DNA from: Atriophallophorus winterbourni
Lineage: Eukaryota; Platyhelminthes; Trematoda; Plagiorchiida; Microphallidae
DNA: 64,000 nt
NCBI GenBank assembly: GCA_013407085.1
Contig: JACCGJ010014702.1
Coordinates: 1-64,000 of the forward strand
Direction: 5' to 3'
Shown here: piece after piece, positions 43,152-57,189 of the stretch
Numbering within the stretch: the first letter of the stretch is position 1
Layout of the letters: each line of letters begins with the position of its first letter
Made by a program: the position numbers and the translations under genes
Notes under the pieces: model-generated
Database searches by the model: none
Told to the model about the DNA's origin: nothing
What the model saw: only the letters and a program-made list of their open reading frames with translations

Positions 43152-46100
43152 GTGCAGTATCAGTATCAGTATCACAGGGCGATAGTCGACCAAGTTGAAA
43201 CGAGTGTCCAGATTCTTTCAGAGGTGTGCTTAAAAACACCCACAACTACAAGGATTGATTCGTAAGTAACGCAGACGTGCGTTACTGTGAATGGAAGAGG
43301 GAGAGGTCTCATCACTGAAAGGTGAGAGAGTTTATGCATGTTGCATGTCCAATCGAATGAAAAGATGATGGACAGCAGTTTATTTCACAAATACGAAAAC
43401 ATAAAAAAGAAACTTTTTTCGTGTTTCAAAATGTTTTTCCTAATATCTTTGTGGTTTTTGATCATAAATATGGAGGGATTCATTCTTAAGGGTAATGCTC
43501 CGGGAAGAGCACCTGCCACCGTTCGTCCAACCAATGTTTGAACTCAATTACTGAAGTTGCCATGATTAATTCTGCGGGAAGTGAGTTCCACGCGTCCACT
43601 ATACGGATGCCAAAAAAGTGCGTTCGGGATTTGAGCCTGGTGTGCTGTTTACTTATCTTAAGACTGTACCCTGGTGTTCCAACTAAATGAGAGAACGGAA
43701 AGAAGTCATCGAATTCGAGACAAATTATTCCTTTGACAACCTTAAAGGTCTCTATAAAATTCTCCTAAGTTGCCTCCTTCTAAGCGAGAAAAGTCCTAGT
43801 GCTAATATACGATTTTAATAATTGGTGTATGCTAACCCCTCGTTCATGCGAGTGGCCAGCTTCTGTACCTTTTCTATCTGCACCATATCCTTCTGGTAAT
43901 ACGGCTTCTAAGCCTGGATACAGTATTCTAAATCTGGCCTTACTATTGCCTTGTAGAGGGTTAATAGCACATGAGCTTTTTTGCAAGTGAGGGCTGAGCG
44001 TAGTCGAAAGAGTTCCCTCCTGGCCCTTTGAGCCGCAGCAGCACATTGGTCACTCCATTTAAAGTTTGCGGAGAATACGATTCCCATGTCCTTAGTAGAT
44101 TTTACCCCACGGAACTCCGTATGGGCTGAGGGCGTAGAGACAACCATGTTGCCTGTAAGTGTAGAGAGCAAGTGTCTATTATCTAGGTTAAGGGGAAGGT
44201 CCCACTTAACCGCCCATGCTGTTACAGCTTCCACGTCAATTATAAGATCGGAGTTATCCGACCTACCGTCAATTTTAGCATCGTCAGCAAACATGTAACA
44301 GGGTGAGCGCAGTTGGTTGGCCAGATCATCAATAAAGATGAGGAACAGCAACGGCCCTAAAACTGAGCCCTGGGGAACCCCACTCGTTATATGCGCACTT
44401 GCGGAGTAAGCATCATCTAACCTGAGTGTGGAGGAGCGGTCGCTAAGAAATGCTTGAATCCAGCCCAGAAGGTTTCCTGATACTCCTATGGCTGAGAGGT
44501 TGAGAAGCAAGAGTCTATGGTTGACTCAATCAAAAGCAACACTAAAGTCGAGATAGAAGACATCTACAGCTATACCGTCATCCATCCTCTTAGTAACCTC
44601 GTTTAGAAAGCGCAACAAATCAGTCAGACATGACCTACCTTATAGGGAACCGTGTTGTGCGGCATTCAGAAGAGAGTGTTTGGTTAGACATCCCCAAATT
44701 TTATCGCGGATCAATCTCTCCATAACCTTACATAGTAAATTATTGAGGCTTATCGGGTGGTAATTTTTGACCGCCGCGGAAGCTCCCCCCTTATGGATAG
44801 GCACTACAACGTCTGTTCTCCAGTCCAAAGAAAGGGTACCCTGACTGATGTGAATAGTTTTGTGATCGGCACAGCTAATATGGGAGCTGGTGTTCCGATC
44901 ATTCGTGGATGGATGCAATCTGGCCCTGCTGACTTGTTGTAAGCTAGGCGGGCCAATATAGTCTCGACATTGTGTACCTCGAATGTAAAGTCAGTGCAGA
45001 AAGGGGCGTTCAGTGAGTGCACACTGAAGTGATTGCACAGAGGCGCTTGACTTATAAAATCGGCGTTACAGACCCTGAATATGCATGGAAAACAACTGAA
45101 CCTTTTCAGAGCTTGCAATGACGGCTGAGTCAATGTCTTTTTTCAAGGTCCCTACACCTTTTCGTGTTGACCCTTTAGACTGAACGTAGCTGTAGTATCG
45201 TTTCGGATGAGTACTGGCCTCTTGAGTGAGTCTCATTCCGAAAGAGATCCTTGCTGCACATATCTTGGAAACAGCAATATTTCGCGCTTCTTTCTAACTG
45301 GCCCAAGTCCCACATGAGGGAGTATGCTTATAACGCCTCCATTTTGCGTCGTGGTAACGTACGCTACCGGAGACTGAGGCTGACCATCATTAGGGTTTAC
45401 AATTTTTGCGAACGGGTACGAGAGGAGCGAATCGATCCTGGAGTTGAAAGAAGTTTTTCTTGATCTGCCCCCACATCCCATCCACATGGTTATTGTTTTG
45501 CCATGGGAGTAGCGCTGCTGCCTGCAATAGGGCAGCAGGGTCGATCCTGTGGAGGCATCGAGACACCTTAAGTGGGGGTTTACCAAATGACAGGAGTAAC
45601 TCGTAGTCTAAGACTACATGGTCGCTCTTTCCTAGTGGTGGCAGGGAGACCAAATGTTGTATACCGCTTTCGGAATTTGAAATAACTAGGTCAAGAGTAG
45701 ACGGAGATGACCCTTTCGGAATCTAATTGGTTCGTTTACGTGTTGGTAAAGTGCATAAGTGTGTAGCCAGTCCAGAAAATCGTTCTGGGGCATGCGAGGT
45801 TTGGTACTCCTAGTTTATTTCGGTTAGACTAAAATCGCAGAAGACTACAACACGTGGTGCAACGGCTAAAAGAGACGAAAGCTTAATTTGCAAAAGAGCA
45901 TGTTTTTCCAATCTAGTGCTCGGACTACGGTAGACGCAGCTTACCACTAAGGGCGTGCATCCATGCAGGAACAAGGTAGATATTATTTGCACGTTCGTTG
46001 TAGAAAGAAAAATACTTTTCTCGAAGGGAATAGCGTTATCATTAAGAAGCAACGCCTCTCCCGCTAGCTTACCAAGAGGTCGATCGCTTCTTACGGCGTT

Positions 46101-47570
46101 AAACCTATCCGAGATTAATGCTGGTATGTGGACATCATGAGCCAACCAGGTTTCCGTTACACCCGCAATTTTGTAGTGGGTGTTGTCAACTCTACAGAGG
46201 AGTTAGGCCCATTTATTTTTAATGCTACATGCGTTGGTATAGAACAGAAGAGCACTATCATATGGGGCTAGACTCCAAGTGTTCGGACTAACTAAGAGCT
46301 CTTTGTCCTCGGGCGTAATACCCGAGGTGGCTTCCCGTTTTTTGAAGGCTGTATTTCATCAAGAGATACAGCATTCGTCTTTGAAACGGATGACAACTCC
46401 TGATATCCCGTTTCATCTTCGTGGTCTGTGTCACTACAACTCAACCACGATTCATCCTCTAAACGACGTAGCACGACAGTGGCGCTCTTCAATGTTGGAT
46501 TATAATTCTCCTATGTTAGCGTCATCGACCCACTGTTGTCATTTACTAAGTTTCGCATCGGGAGCGAATATGGTGAGCTACAATTAACAGCTAACTTTGC
46601 CTTGCTAGCTCTAACTGGACTAGAAGTTTTCATGTGTGCCGCGGTGTCAGGTTGCACGATGCTTTTGCCCTCACCGCGGTTAAGTTTCTCTGCTTTCGAA
46701 AGGAAGTAGTCGCGATCGCGCTGCTTTGTAAATTCGACTACAATTGGCCGCGGTAAATTGGTAGATGCGTCTTTTGGGCCACCTTTCCATTTGCCGACCC
46801 GGTGAACTTGCTTCAGCGGAGTAGTCGGTCGCATGCCTGAAGAATGTAGTAGGTAGATAACCTTTCTCCGATCACTTTCTTTACGAGCCTTTGATTCTCG
46901 GATGAAAGTGTCAACCTGCGTTAGGATTAGGACATTTTTGCCCGTGTTGAGCTACCTTGGTTTAAGCCTTACAGCTCAGCCACCACTTTTCCTAAATTGT
47001 GGACTTCCCGGGCAAGAGCACGAACATCCTTAATCGGGCTAGTGTGAACCCCATGATTAGCTTTAACTTGCTTCCAGGGAGTCTTTGGTGGACAGGAGGT
47101 TGGCGATGGTTTCGCCTTCTGTGATCTCAATTGAGTGGTATGCTGGCGGTAGGTAGACGGGACCACTGAACTAGCTACTTCGGCAAAAGCTTTGGGCTTC
47201 GGAGACAGACAGGGAGAAGAACGCTTACATTCATCAAGACGCTTACGCTCCTCAACCAATGTTTCTACGAAATTCATGCAGTCAGCGCATAGCGATGTAT
47301 GCCATCGATGGGTCGAATAAACCTTAAATTGAGCTGACTACAATCCAGAGCATTTGGGATGAGCCCAACACATGCACACGACACAATGTATACCTTTGGT
47401 AACCTTTTTGTTGCAGCTAGAGTAGAGGCAAGGCAAGAATTTTGAATCATTTTGCAAATGTAATCGATGAATCTGAAATTTAATGAATTTCGAAAAATTT
47501 AGAAGCGTAGAAATAAAATACAAACCGGGCGCAATATCATTGCATTTAGACGTTGTCTAAATGGACGGTC
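43152..47570 (-). mobile_element. Nearly full-length decayed CR1 with PHD-like ORF1
   Basis: In minus order: ORF1 starts near 47520 with a Cys/His finger (CLYSSCNKKVTKGIHCVVCM, CWAHPKCSGL), then KPKAFAEVASSVVPSTYRQH and, at 46511-46834, GGPKDASTNLPRPIVVEFTK with RDYFLSKAEKLNRGE (RRM-like ORF1). Endonuclease at 45390-46145 (LISDRFNAVRSDRPLGKLAG, VSCVYRSPSTRLEKHALLQI, LPPLGKSDHVVLDYELLL). RT at 43908-45133 (YNKSAGPDCIHPRMI, ISLNNLLCKVMERLIRDKIW, TSGVPQGSVLGPLLFLIFID, MFADDAKIDGR). The 3' tail (GATACT)n lies at 43155-43180. There are many frameshifts, but the domain order is complete. Confidence 0.82.
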
Positions 47571-48352
47571 GCGGGTGTTTCTGCTGAAGCATTGCCCATC
47601 TTAAGTAGATTGGTATAGTGAAATATTATGGTATAGTGTGAAAACATTCTTTGGAAACACAGGAATATATATCTTCTGTTGATTTTTTTTACATTTATAG
47701 CTAAACTTGCATGTTGTACTTCGACAATTCAACCAATTTTATATGCGAAATTATAAACGTTTTCTCTGGTGATTTCACGCGACACTTTTCTCTCCTTCAC
47801 TACACATTTACACGCTCCAGTGTGGTCTCAACATAAATTTGGTAGTGAATGCTGTTTTGTGCGCCCATTAGTAAAAAGCTAGACACTATTTTTAACTCAG
47901 CTTACTGATAGTAATTAAATTAGTCAAATTAAATCGATGGATATCTACATTCCCTCACTGACTGGTGAGTAAAGATTTTCTGTTGCATACTAGATTACCC
48001 TCACATCAGAAGAAATTCTTGATGATATTCTTCGAAATGATAGACGCTTGTCTGTGGCACAACACCGAAATAAACCAGAAAGCTCGATTAGCAACTTACA
48101 AACCATTAGTCCGGTGCAAAATAAACTGAACTGTGTAAATGTTTGCACACACCATAATCATCTTTTGGCTGATGCCGTTATCGATAACAGAAACGTTTTT
48201 CACTTTTTTCAACTTACCACTGCTACAATACTAAATTCAATTTACTGTCTCTAATTCATAAAGAAAAACAGACAGAAGAAAGCTGTCTTATGCAAGTGCC
48301 GGGAATGTGATTAATAATTTACATTGGTGATCCATCAACCGTGAATAACATT
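47571..48352. other. No recognised feature
   Basis: AT-rich sequence upstream of the decayed CR1, with no supported gene. Confidence 0.4.
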
Positions 48353-48540
48353 GTGATTCTGTGTTTGACCATCGTGGTTCGTTGTATGAACCCGATAAAA
48401 AGTGTACTTTAGATCTGAATATGATTGTGCTTTTCAATATTTACAAAGCTCACTGAAGCTAAATTTACATTCTTCAGTTATCGACATCAACAACTAGGAA
48501 CCAGTAGCGCTGTGTAAGAGATGGGGTTGCGATCGCCATT
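48353..48540 (+). repeat. Degenerate copy of the 240-bp hammerhead repeat
   Basis: Aligns with the 55011-55600 units through ACCATCGTGGTTCGTTGTAT, ACAAAGCTCACTGAAGCTAA and CTGTGTAAGAGATGGGG. The hammerhead core (CTGATGA, GAAA) has been destroyed by substitutions. A single unit, just upstream of the uridine phosphorylase gene. Confidence 0.6.
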
Positions 48541-48928
48541 ATATATTACAAAAATTAAATAAATAAATAAAGCGTTCTGTTTGACTCCCCGAACCTCTAT
48601 GTTTCGTTGTATTCATCGTATCAAAGAATCCATTGATCGAGCTGACGTGGGATCTGCTTCATCTGCTTTTATCAAGAATAGGAAGTAGAAAAGTGAAAAC
48701 AGCAAAAATCAGATGGTGGTCTTTATGTGATCGAATGCATGAAAAATAAAACATTATTTTTAATTTAACTTTTAACGAAAAACTAAAAGTTGAAGAAAAT
48801 TCATGATTTGTTAATTTGATCGATTTGTATTTTTTCGTCAGCTACAGTGTGTTGTTTATAACAACTAAAATATGTGGTAATTATTCGACAGTTTTAAGCT
48901 GCACTTCTGATATCGATACAGGAACGGA

Positions 48929-51412
<2,484 letters not shown>

Positions 51413-51414
51413 CG

Positions 51415-51955
51415 ATTTATAATCGGTTAAAATGTCCAATTTTTGATATTTTATTTTGCGGGAGGCATGAAGGAACTTCCGAACATTAAGTTTTGCTATT
51501 AGTTAAAAATTTTGTTTGTTAATTCTCCCATTCCATTTTCTTCGTTTATTTTGATCGCGCTAGATCTGTGATTGTTCCCCAATACATCTTTGGTTATAAT
51601 GGGATTTTTTTTAACAGAATAGCTTATCCGCAGAATTCAATTCCATTTACATTCTAATGAGTTTGGTAAATGTATTTTACAGTGTTCTGGTAAGATAAAT
51701 TACATTAATGAAATTCCTTTCGTAATAAGAATCCATTTCGCTGGTTATGAAAGCACAGATGCGTAAATTCGTTAAGCGCAGACTATTGAGGGACTAACGA
51801 GGAAGCCTTATTATAGCCACTTCGTCGTTTACTTTTTCAGTGCTGACAGAACTAGTGTGTCCAATAAGAGATGAGAGACATCAAGATCATCAAGCTGTTT
51901 AAGAATAAGTTTGATAGAAGCAGACGAAACAATTACTGACGAATGGTTCTTTTGA
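51415..51955. other. 3' flank of uridine phosphorylase, no feature
   Basis: Probable 3' UTR and intergenic sequence. I found no canonical AATAAA close to the stop. Confidence 0.4.
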
Positions 51956-51959
51956 AAGT

Positions 51960-52450
51960 TATAAGCAAATTATTCGCTGACGTTTTTATATTAAGCTACA
52001 GGAATTAGCAGATAGGGTGTACACTGAATATCAATGTGGCATCCTCTGGGTAGTATTAACCGTAGATATGATATCTCAGAGAAATCTATATGAAAAGTAT
52101 CAGGAACAGCGTGTCAATATACGCTGTTTTCGGTTGATTTAATAAAGGCATTTAACCACCTCGGCAGGGAATGTTTTTTTCAAAATGTTCATACAATGCC
52201 TCTAAAGATTGCTCAAACTCGTTATTTTTTCCATTCTGGCATGACAAGCTCAGACCATTTTAACGGTTGCTGTTCAGAAACCCCCGGTTTTCAACCTGGC
52301 ATTAAACTAGGATATGTTATTGATCCCGCGTTGTTCAGTATTCTCTCTGCTCTGCTGCTAAAACATGCTTTCAGGAAGACAACAGAAGGTCCATACATAG
52401 CTTACATGCGAATTGAAAAATAAGTCTTTACAAGATCCACAAAAGTGAAT
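51960..52450 (+). mobile_element. LINE reverse transcriptase fragment
   Basis: Reads KYQEQRVNIYAVF then, after a frameshift, LIKAF (motif A region), and GIKLGYVIDPALFSILSALL with LKHAF, a mutated motif B (usually GVKQGCVLAP.LFS...). Strongly decayed. Confidence 0.55.
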
Positions 52451-52795
52451 ATCGGGTCTGATTGTAAAAAATCCTAAAAATGTTTGTTAAATATTATTAT
52501 CAAATGTTAAACATATTTGCCCATATGGGCATAGTTATTTTTTATATACGTCAATGGTTTCAGATTGTGCAACGTGAGTCAGTAAACTGTTCTATAATTG
52601 CATAGTGCGGGCTGAAAATGCGTATTTGCGCAGTTTGACTATCTATGCTATTAGTAGAGTTTAAACGGTTGACCACGGTGATGTGTTGTGAGAAATATTT
52701 AACAAATGTCTTGAACTATGGTTTATTAGATTTCGCACTGTCTAAATAAAGATTAGTGCTAATTGTTGTAGTCTATTCTAGAATTAATGCAGTTA

Positions 52796-53030
52796 CATTT
52801 TATGAGGCGTTTTTCGTATGAATAATTCTCTAAGGACGAGCTTTCTCGCTCTGTGTTGTGGTGTTTCTAATAGCTGAATATCTTTTATCAACTAGGGATC
52901 CCATGTTCGTATAGCATATTCCATATGACGGTGACCGTAGGTTGAAATCAACTTGCAGATTATATTGGCGTCAAACGAACCTAGGGATCTGAGGAAACCC
53001 AATCTGCTTTTAGCTTTGCTGGCAGCAAGT
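52796..53030 (-). mobile_element. CR1-like C-terminal fragment
   Basis: The minus strand reads AASKAKSRLGFLRSLGSFDA, IICKLISTYGHRHMEYAIRT and LIKDIQLLETPQHRARKLVL, the post-thumb domain of CR1 reverse transcriptases. It abuts the RTE fragment that follows. Confidence 0.7.
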
Positions 53031-53035
53031 AAACT

Positions 53036-53870
53036 CACTTTACTTTACTTCACTTTTGTGCGACTATCTCCTCCTTGAGGATGAGTCGGCTTTATCGACG
53101 TTCGAATTGCAGCCAGCCACGCTCGGCGGTTAGAGCGATATCCGCGCAGATTTTAAGCCACGTCCGGTCCCACGTGCGCCATCCGTAAACCGATCGTAAA
53201 CCAAGCAGCTTCACGTCCGATCTAACGGTGGCGAGCCAAGTCTTCACTTGTCCTCCGCTACGACAACGCTATTCTGCGCAGGGTGTCGGCGATAGTGTAA
53301 CCCTGGTTAGTTCAGCGTCCGAGCGTCTCAGGATGTGGCCGAACCATCTCAATTGGTGTTGTCGTAATATCGAACTCAAGCGAGGGATATCAAAACAACA
53401 GTGGCGAACCCCGTCATTCTTTACTCGCTCATCTCATCGAACATTAAGGATGCGTCGGAGACACCAGTGGTCCAAAACCTCTAGTTTCCGCATATCCTCC
53501 ACCCGCACAGGCCATGTCTCTCATCCATAAGTGAGAACTGGGCGAATCGCCGCTCTGTAAACGCGCAGCTTTGTACGTCGGGTGATTTCTCTACGGCTAA
53601 ATGAAACCAAACGTAGTCACGAAAACGCCGTGCGCGCAACTTGTACACGGGCCGGTATCTCATTCTTGGCTTGGCCTGACGGTAGCACGGACGAACCAAG
53701 GAAACGAAAAGTGTTCACCATCGCCAAGTCTTCGCCACCAATCTTGAGAGTAAACACTATCGTGTTTCCTGAGTAAGACGAAATAATCATACACAAATCT
53801 TTTCCGCAGGAGGCGGGTTTGATAACTGTTCGACATATAAAACATTTGCTGTTCAATTTGCTGTTAAACG
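53036..53870 (-). mobile_element. RTE-like LINE 3' half with (AAGT)n tail
   Basis: The minus strand contains GNTIVFTLKIGGEDLAMVNT and FRFLGSSVLPSGQAKNEIPA (the F.YLGS..T.DGQ block), then VQVARTAFS. Frame-shifted parts of the C-terminal domain follow down to a CTTCACTTTACTTTACTT-type tail at the low-coordinate end. The (AAGT)n tail matches that of the 1481-2153 element. Confidence 0.7.
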
Positions 53871-53939
53871 ATGATAAGTTACATTATGTGGTATACAGTG
53901 GAATTTTGTTATATTGGGACGAGGCAAGAATCATGTCTA

Positions 53940-54480
53940 GATTTCGTTGCAAGTTTTGCATATCAGCAGTAGATTATATCTGTTGCTAAATCTTCGTTTT
54001 ATCTGCAAAAATAAGAACTGGCGATTTCACTATAGTAGGATGTTCGTTTGTATATGTTAGAAACAGGAATAGTCTGATGACCGATCCCTGTGGGACACCA
54101 CAGGCCGTTTGAATTGACTCTGATAGCTGAGTTTTGACTCGCACTTATATCTCATTGGAAATTAACCATTATTTTATCCATGCGTGAAGTTTACCATCTG
54201 ATCCGTAGGTAAGGACGTTTAACAAGAGTGGTTCGTGATTGGCACGATCAAATGCTTTTAAGAAATCAATATATATCAATTTTGTTGAGTAGCCAGCATC
54301 CAGTAGCTCCGACCAGGCTTCGTTTGCTAACAGCAAGCTTTTCAGACAAAATCGTTTTTTTCAAAATCAGTGTTGTTTTTCAGCTATTTAGTAATTGCTC
54401 TCAAAGTGATCATACAGAGCCTCAGCTATGATGGACTCCACTAATTTAGATCGCACTGGTATTAAAGCTATCAGATGATA
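53940..54480 (-). mobile_element. CR1-like reverse transcriptase fragment
   Basis: The minus strand reads TACGVPQGSVIRLFLFLTYT (motif B) followed by SPVLIFADKTKI (FADK instead of FADD) and, upstream, a decayed motif A region. Many stops. Confidence 0.6.
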
Positions 54481-54899
54481 GTTAAACAGAATTTTTATTT
54501 CGCCACTCGTGGCTAATCAGGGCAGTTTCTCAGATTTAAGGCACGAATCTCTGTTCGAACATTATCTAGAACAGGTCAAACGTCGGTATTGTCAATTTGA
54601 ATGAAAAGTTATGCTAGAAACTGCGGTGTATGTTCTCTATTCCGGGTGAACCGGCTTTGTTTATTGTTTTTAATTTGTTTTAATAACGTTAGAGGGATTT
54701 CACCTCGTGAATAATTGCCAGGCTACAACTTTTAGTTTTCAGAGAATTTTCGCGTGTAGATATTTGCATACGCATGTGGTGAAGGTAAGCTTTCCAACTT
54801 CGATAGATTGAGGGCACAAGCCAAGATACGGGATGTGCTAATCCGTTAAATGTTGTTTTTCCAACGATAAGATCCTTATTGCCAGTTACTAATGGACCA

Positions 54900-55010
54900 T
54901 TTTTCGTCCGCATTCAAAGACTTCGGTTTGAAAATCAGTATGAGCAAGACCAAAGTCCATGGTCAATTGACTCTATCGCCTAGTATCATTACTATTGAAG
55001 AATATTACTG
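54900..55010 (+). mobile_element. LINE RT scrap ahead of hammerhead array
   Basis: Reads SAFKDFGLKISMSKTKVHGQ and LTLSPSIITIEEYY, the segment after the catalytic box of RTE-like reverse transcriptases (GL.IS..KTKV). It stops where the tandem repeat begins. Confidence 0.6.
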
Positions 55011-55033
55011 TTTCAAAGCTCACTGAACCTGAT

Positions 55034-55089
55034 CTTACTGTCTCCACCTGACGATGGCAAACAGCCAGAAACCGGTAGTGGTGTGTAAG
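55034..55089 (+). ncRNA. Hammerhead ribozyme, family 2 unit 1
   Basis: Stem I has two parts, CTTAC/GTAAG and CCAC/GTGG, around an internal loop. Core CTGACGA, stem II TGGC-AAACA-GCCA, GAAA, minimal palindromic stem III ACCGGT, and cleavage triplet GTA (H17 = A at 55077). This is the minimal type I form described in Penelope-like elements, where dimerisation through stem III is thought to help activity. Confidence 0.8.
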
Positions 55090-55273
55090 GGATGGGGATG
55101 TGAGCATCACAATACATTGGTCTTTTATATGCGCCTCGAGCGCTTGGCCAGGAATCAGTTTGTGATTCTGTATTTGAACATCGTGGTTCTTTGTAAGAAC
55201 CTATAGAACAGTGGCATACAAGTTAAACTTTGTTTACCGCTTTTCCACGGTTTCAAAGCTCACTGAACCTGAT

Positions 55274-55329
55274 CTTACTGTCTCCACCTGATAACGACAA
55301 ACAGCCAGAAACCGGTAGTGGTGTGTAAG
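55274..55329 (+). ncRNA. Hammerhead ribozyme, family 2 unit 2 (mutated)
   Basis: Core reads CTGATAA and stem II is disrupted (CGAC against AGCC). It is predicted inactive, though stem I and ACCGGTA are kept. Confidence 0.65.
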
Positions 55330-55512
55330 GGATGGGGATGTGAGCACAACAATACATTGGTCTTTTATATGCGCCTCGAGCGCTTGGCCAGGAATCAGTT
55401 TGTGATTCTGTATTTGAACATCGTGGTTCTTTGTAAGAACCTATATAACAGTGGCATACAAGTAAACTTTGTTTACCGCTTTTCCACGGTTTCAAAGCTC
55501 ACTGAACCTGAT

Positions 55513-55568
55513 CTTACTGTCTCCACCTGATGACGGCAAACAGCCAGAAACCGGTAGTGGTGTGTAAG
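55513..55568 (+). ncRNA. Hammerhead ribozyme, family 2 unit 3
   Basis: Core CTGATGA and GAAA intact. Stem II is GGC/GCC with a C-A mismatch at its base. Stem III ACCGGT and triplet GTA, with the CCAC/GTGG stem I, are preserved. Confidence 0.75.
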
Positions 55569-55611
55569 GGATGGGGATGTGAGCACCACAATACATTGAT
55601 AAATTATTGTA

Positions 55612-55770
55612 TTCCACAAGATCTACTCTTCGGTGAGTTGAAATCAGGGAGTCAACCATTGACAGATCACAGTTGCGGTAAAACGACACTTGTAAAAAAT
55701 ATGAAAGTTCTTGGCATAGATGATGGTAATCAGATTAAACAGTGTACCCGGACTCAGGGAGCAATTGCGT
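55612..55770 (+). mobile_element. LINE C-terminal scrap
   Basis: Reads QDLLFGELKSGSQPLTDHSC and KNMKVLGIDDGN, matching KDLLYGELQLGSRLLGRPHL and KRDMKALGIDPAS at 57530-57650. It directly follows the hammerhead array. Confidence 0.65.
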
Positions 55771-56490
55771 GATTTCGAATTCATCTAATTTAGTTTTAAA
55801 CTCATATAAATTTGTTGAGTGAGTAAAGATAAAGAGTAAACTGTTCCAAGTAAAATATTCACAGAGAGAATTAAAAACATTCTACAGTTTAGTCTGAAAT
55901 GGGGCACCATTATCGTAAATACATGGGTTCAAATATTTCCTCGTGAGACAAACGTTTGGTAACAGGCTAAATCTAGCTACAAAGAATACACTAGTAGACT
56001 GGAACTATAAAATCGTTCAGAAAGCGCGATACAAAATATTTCTACCAGTCGTATAATTGTTCTTTTTCCATTGAAACAAAGCATATTTTCTAATGATCTC
56101 AAGCAATGCTTTTCAGTTTTATCGCCATCATTCAATTGTGATTAAGTTAAAAGGAATAGTGAGAAAATGTGCAACAGTTTGTGATGTACGCACCGCATTC
56201 ATATTCACTGAAACTTGTATGCTGCAAAAACGTCGCTACCGAAATTCCGGTAAATTTTTAAAGCTTGACCTTTGTTGACCCAAATAGTTTAGCTGTTTGT
56301 GTGATGAAACACTTTTGCAATCAATCAATCGGCCTATTTCTCTAGGAAGGATGAATTGACGAAAATTCCACAAAAAGCACAACTTCACAACTCGATAACT
56401 GCTTAATACGAATTAGGACATTATCAATTGTATCCAGCACATAACATACTAGAACCAGTTATCTCTCAGATATTTGATACAAACGTAATA
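55771..56490. other. No recognised feature
   Basis: AT-rich sequence with chance frames only. Confidence 0.4.
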
Positions 56491-56507
56491 GTCATTCAGA
56501 TGAGTGG

Positions 56508-56662
56508 TCGGATAAAATCTCATTAATCACGAAAGCACATGATGGAGTTTCAACTTGAACTTCACTTAGAAAACCTCCGGCTCCCTCGGGCTGAAATTGA
56601 GTTTTCACTTTCATTAGAATTCTTGGTTGATAAGTAAACAATTGAACCTGGTTTGAAATAGA
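56508..56662 (-). CDS. Possible exon of an unidentified gene
   Basis: On the minus strand a possible acceptor (TATTTCAAACCAG) precedes VQLFTYQPRILMKVKTQFQP then EGAGGFLSEVQVETPSCAFV. The composition looks protein-like and differs from the LINE families here, but I do not recognise the family and see no partner exon. It could be chance. Confidence 0.2.
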
Positions 56663-56887
56663 GAAATTGGAGAAAATCAAACAAATTTAGTAAGATTCTT
56701 TTATTCCAAGCCATGTACAGCATACATATGCATTTGAAAGGATTTCGCCGTCGCTAAAAATATTTTGAATTGACTATGCTTTTCAAAGGAAATTTATTTT
56801 CCAATCTTCTATGATCAAACTTGAACACAAAGTTTATATTGAGAAGATTGGCTTCGAGGTTTTTGGATTATTCTCTTATTTCCAAAA

Positions 56888-57007
56888 ATGTTGCTACAAC
56901 GTGTTTGCCATGTAGCCTCTGATATACCAGTCCAAACTCGGGCCAGTGTATATCGTCCTGTGCGGAAAGGCGATCTGGTAATGCTAAAATCGAAGGAACC
57001 AAGTCAG
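56888..57007 (+). CDS. Possible exon or transposon fragment, unidentified
   Basis: Reads HVASDIPVQTRASVYRPVRK and GDLVMLKSKEPSQ, followed by AG/GTGAAT, a plausible donor. The VRKGDLVML stretch resembles SH3-like ends of some integrases, but no other integrase sequence is near. Unassigned. Confidence 0.2.
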
Positions 57008-57189
57008 GTGAATGAAATTTACACCATTATGCTTCAGACATGTAGAGTTCTAAATTCTCGAAAAGCATTCCAATTAGGGAAATCAAAACCCAAATTCCCA
57101 ACGGAGATTGACTTGTGGATGTATAATCAAATGTAACGTTTCATGAGATTACTTTCATTAAAAATCCGGAATAAAATTTCATTTTTTGC

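Larger units (their letters stand above)
55011..55600 (+). repeat. Tandem 239-240-bp hammerhead repeat (2.5 units)
   Basis: Units start at TTTCAAAGCTCACTGAACCT: 55011, 55251 and 55490; the third ends near 55600. Units are almost identical, differing by a few substitutions and one indel. Each has a hammerhead-like motif near its start. LINE sequence lies on both sides (to 55010, from 55612), but I found no clear target duplication. The family also occurs degenerately at 48353 and inside a Penelope-like element at 60905. Confidence 0.85.
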
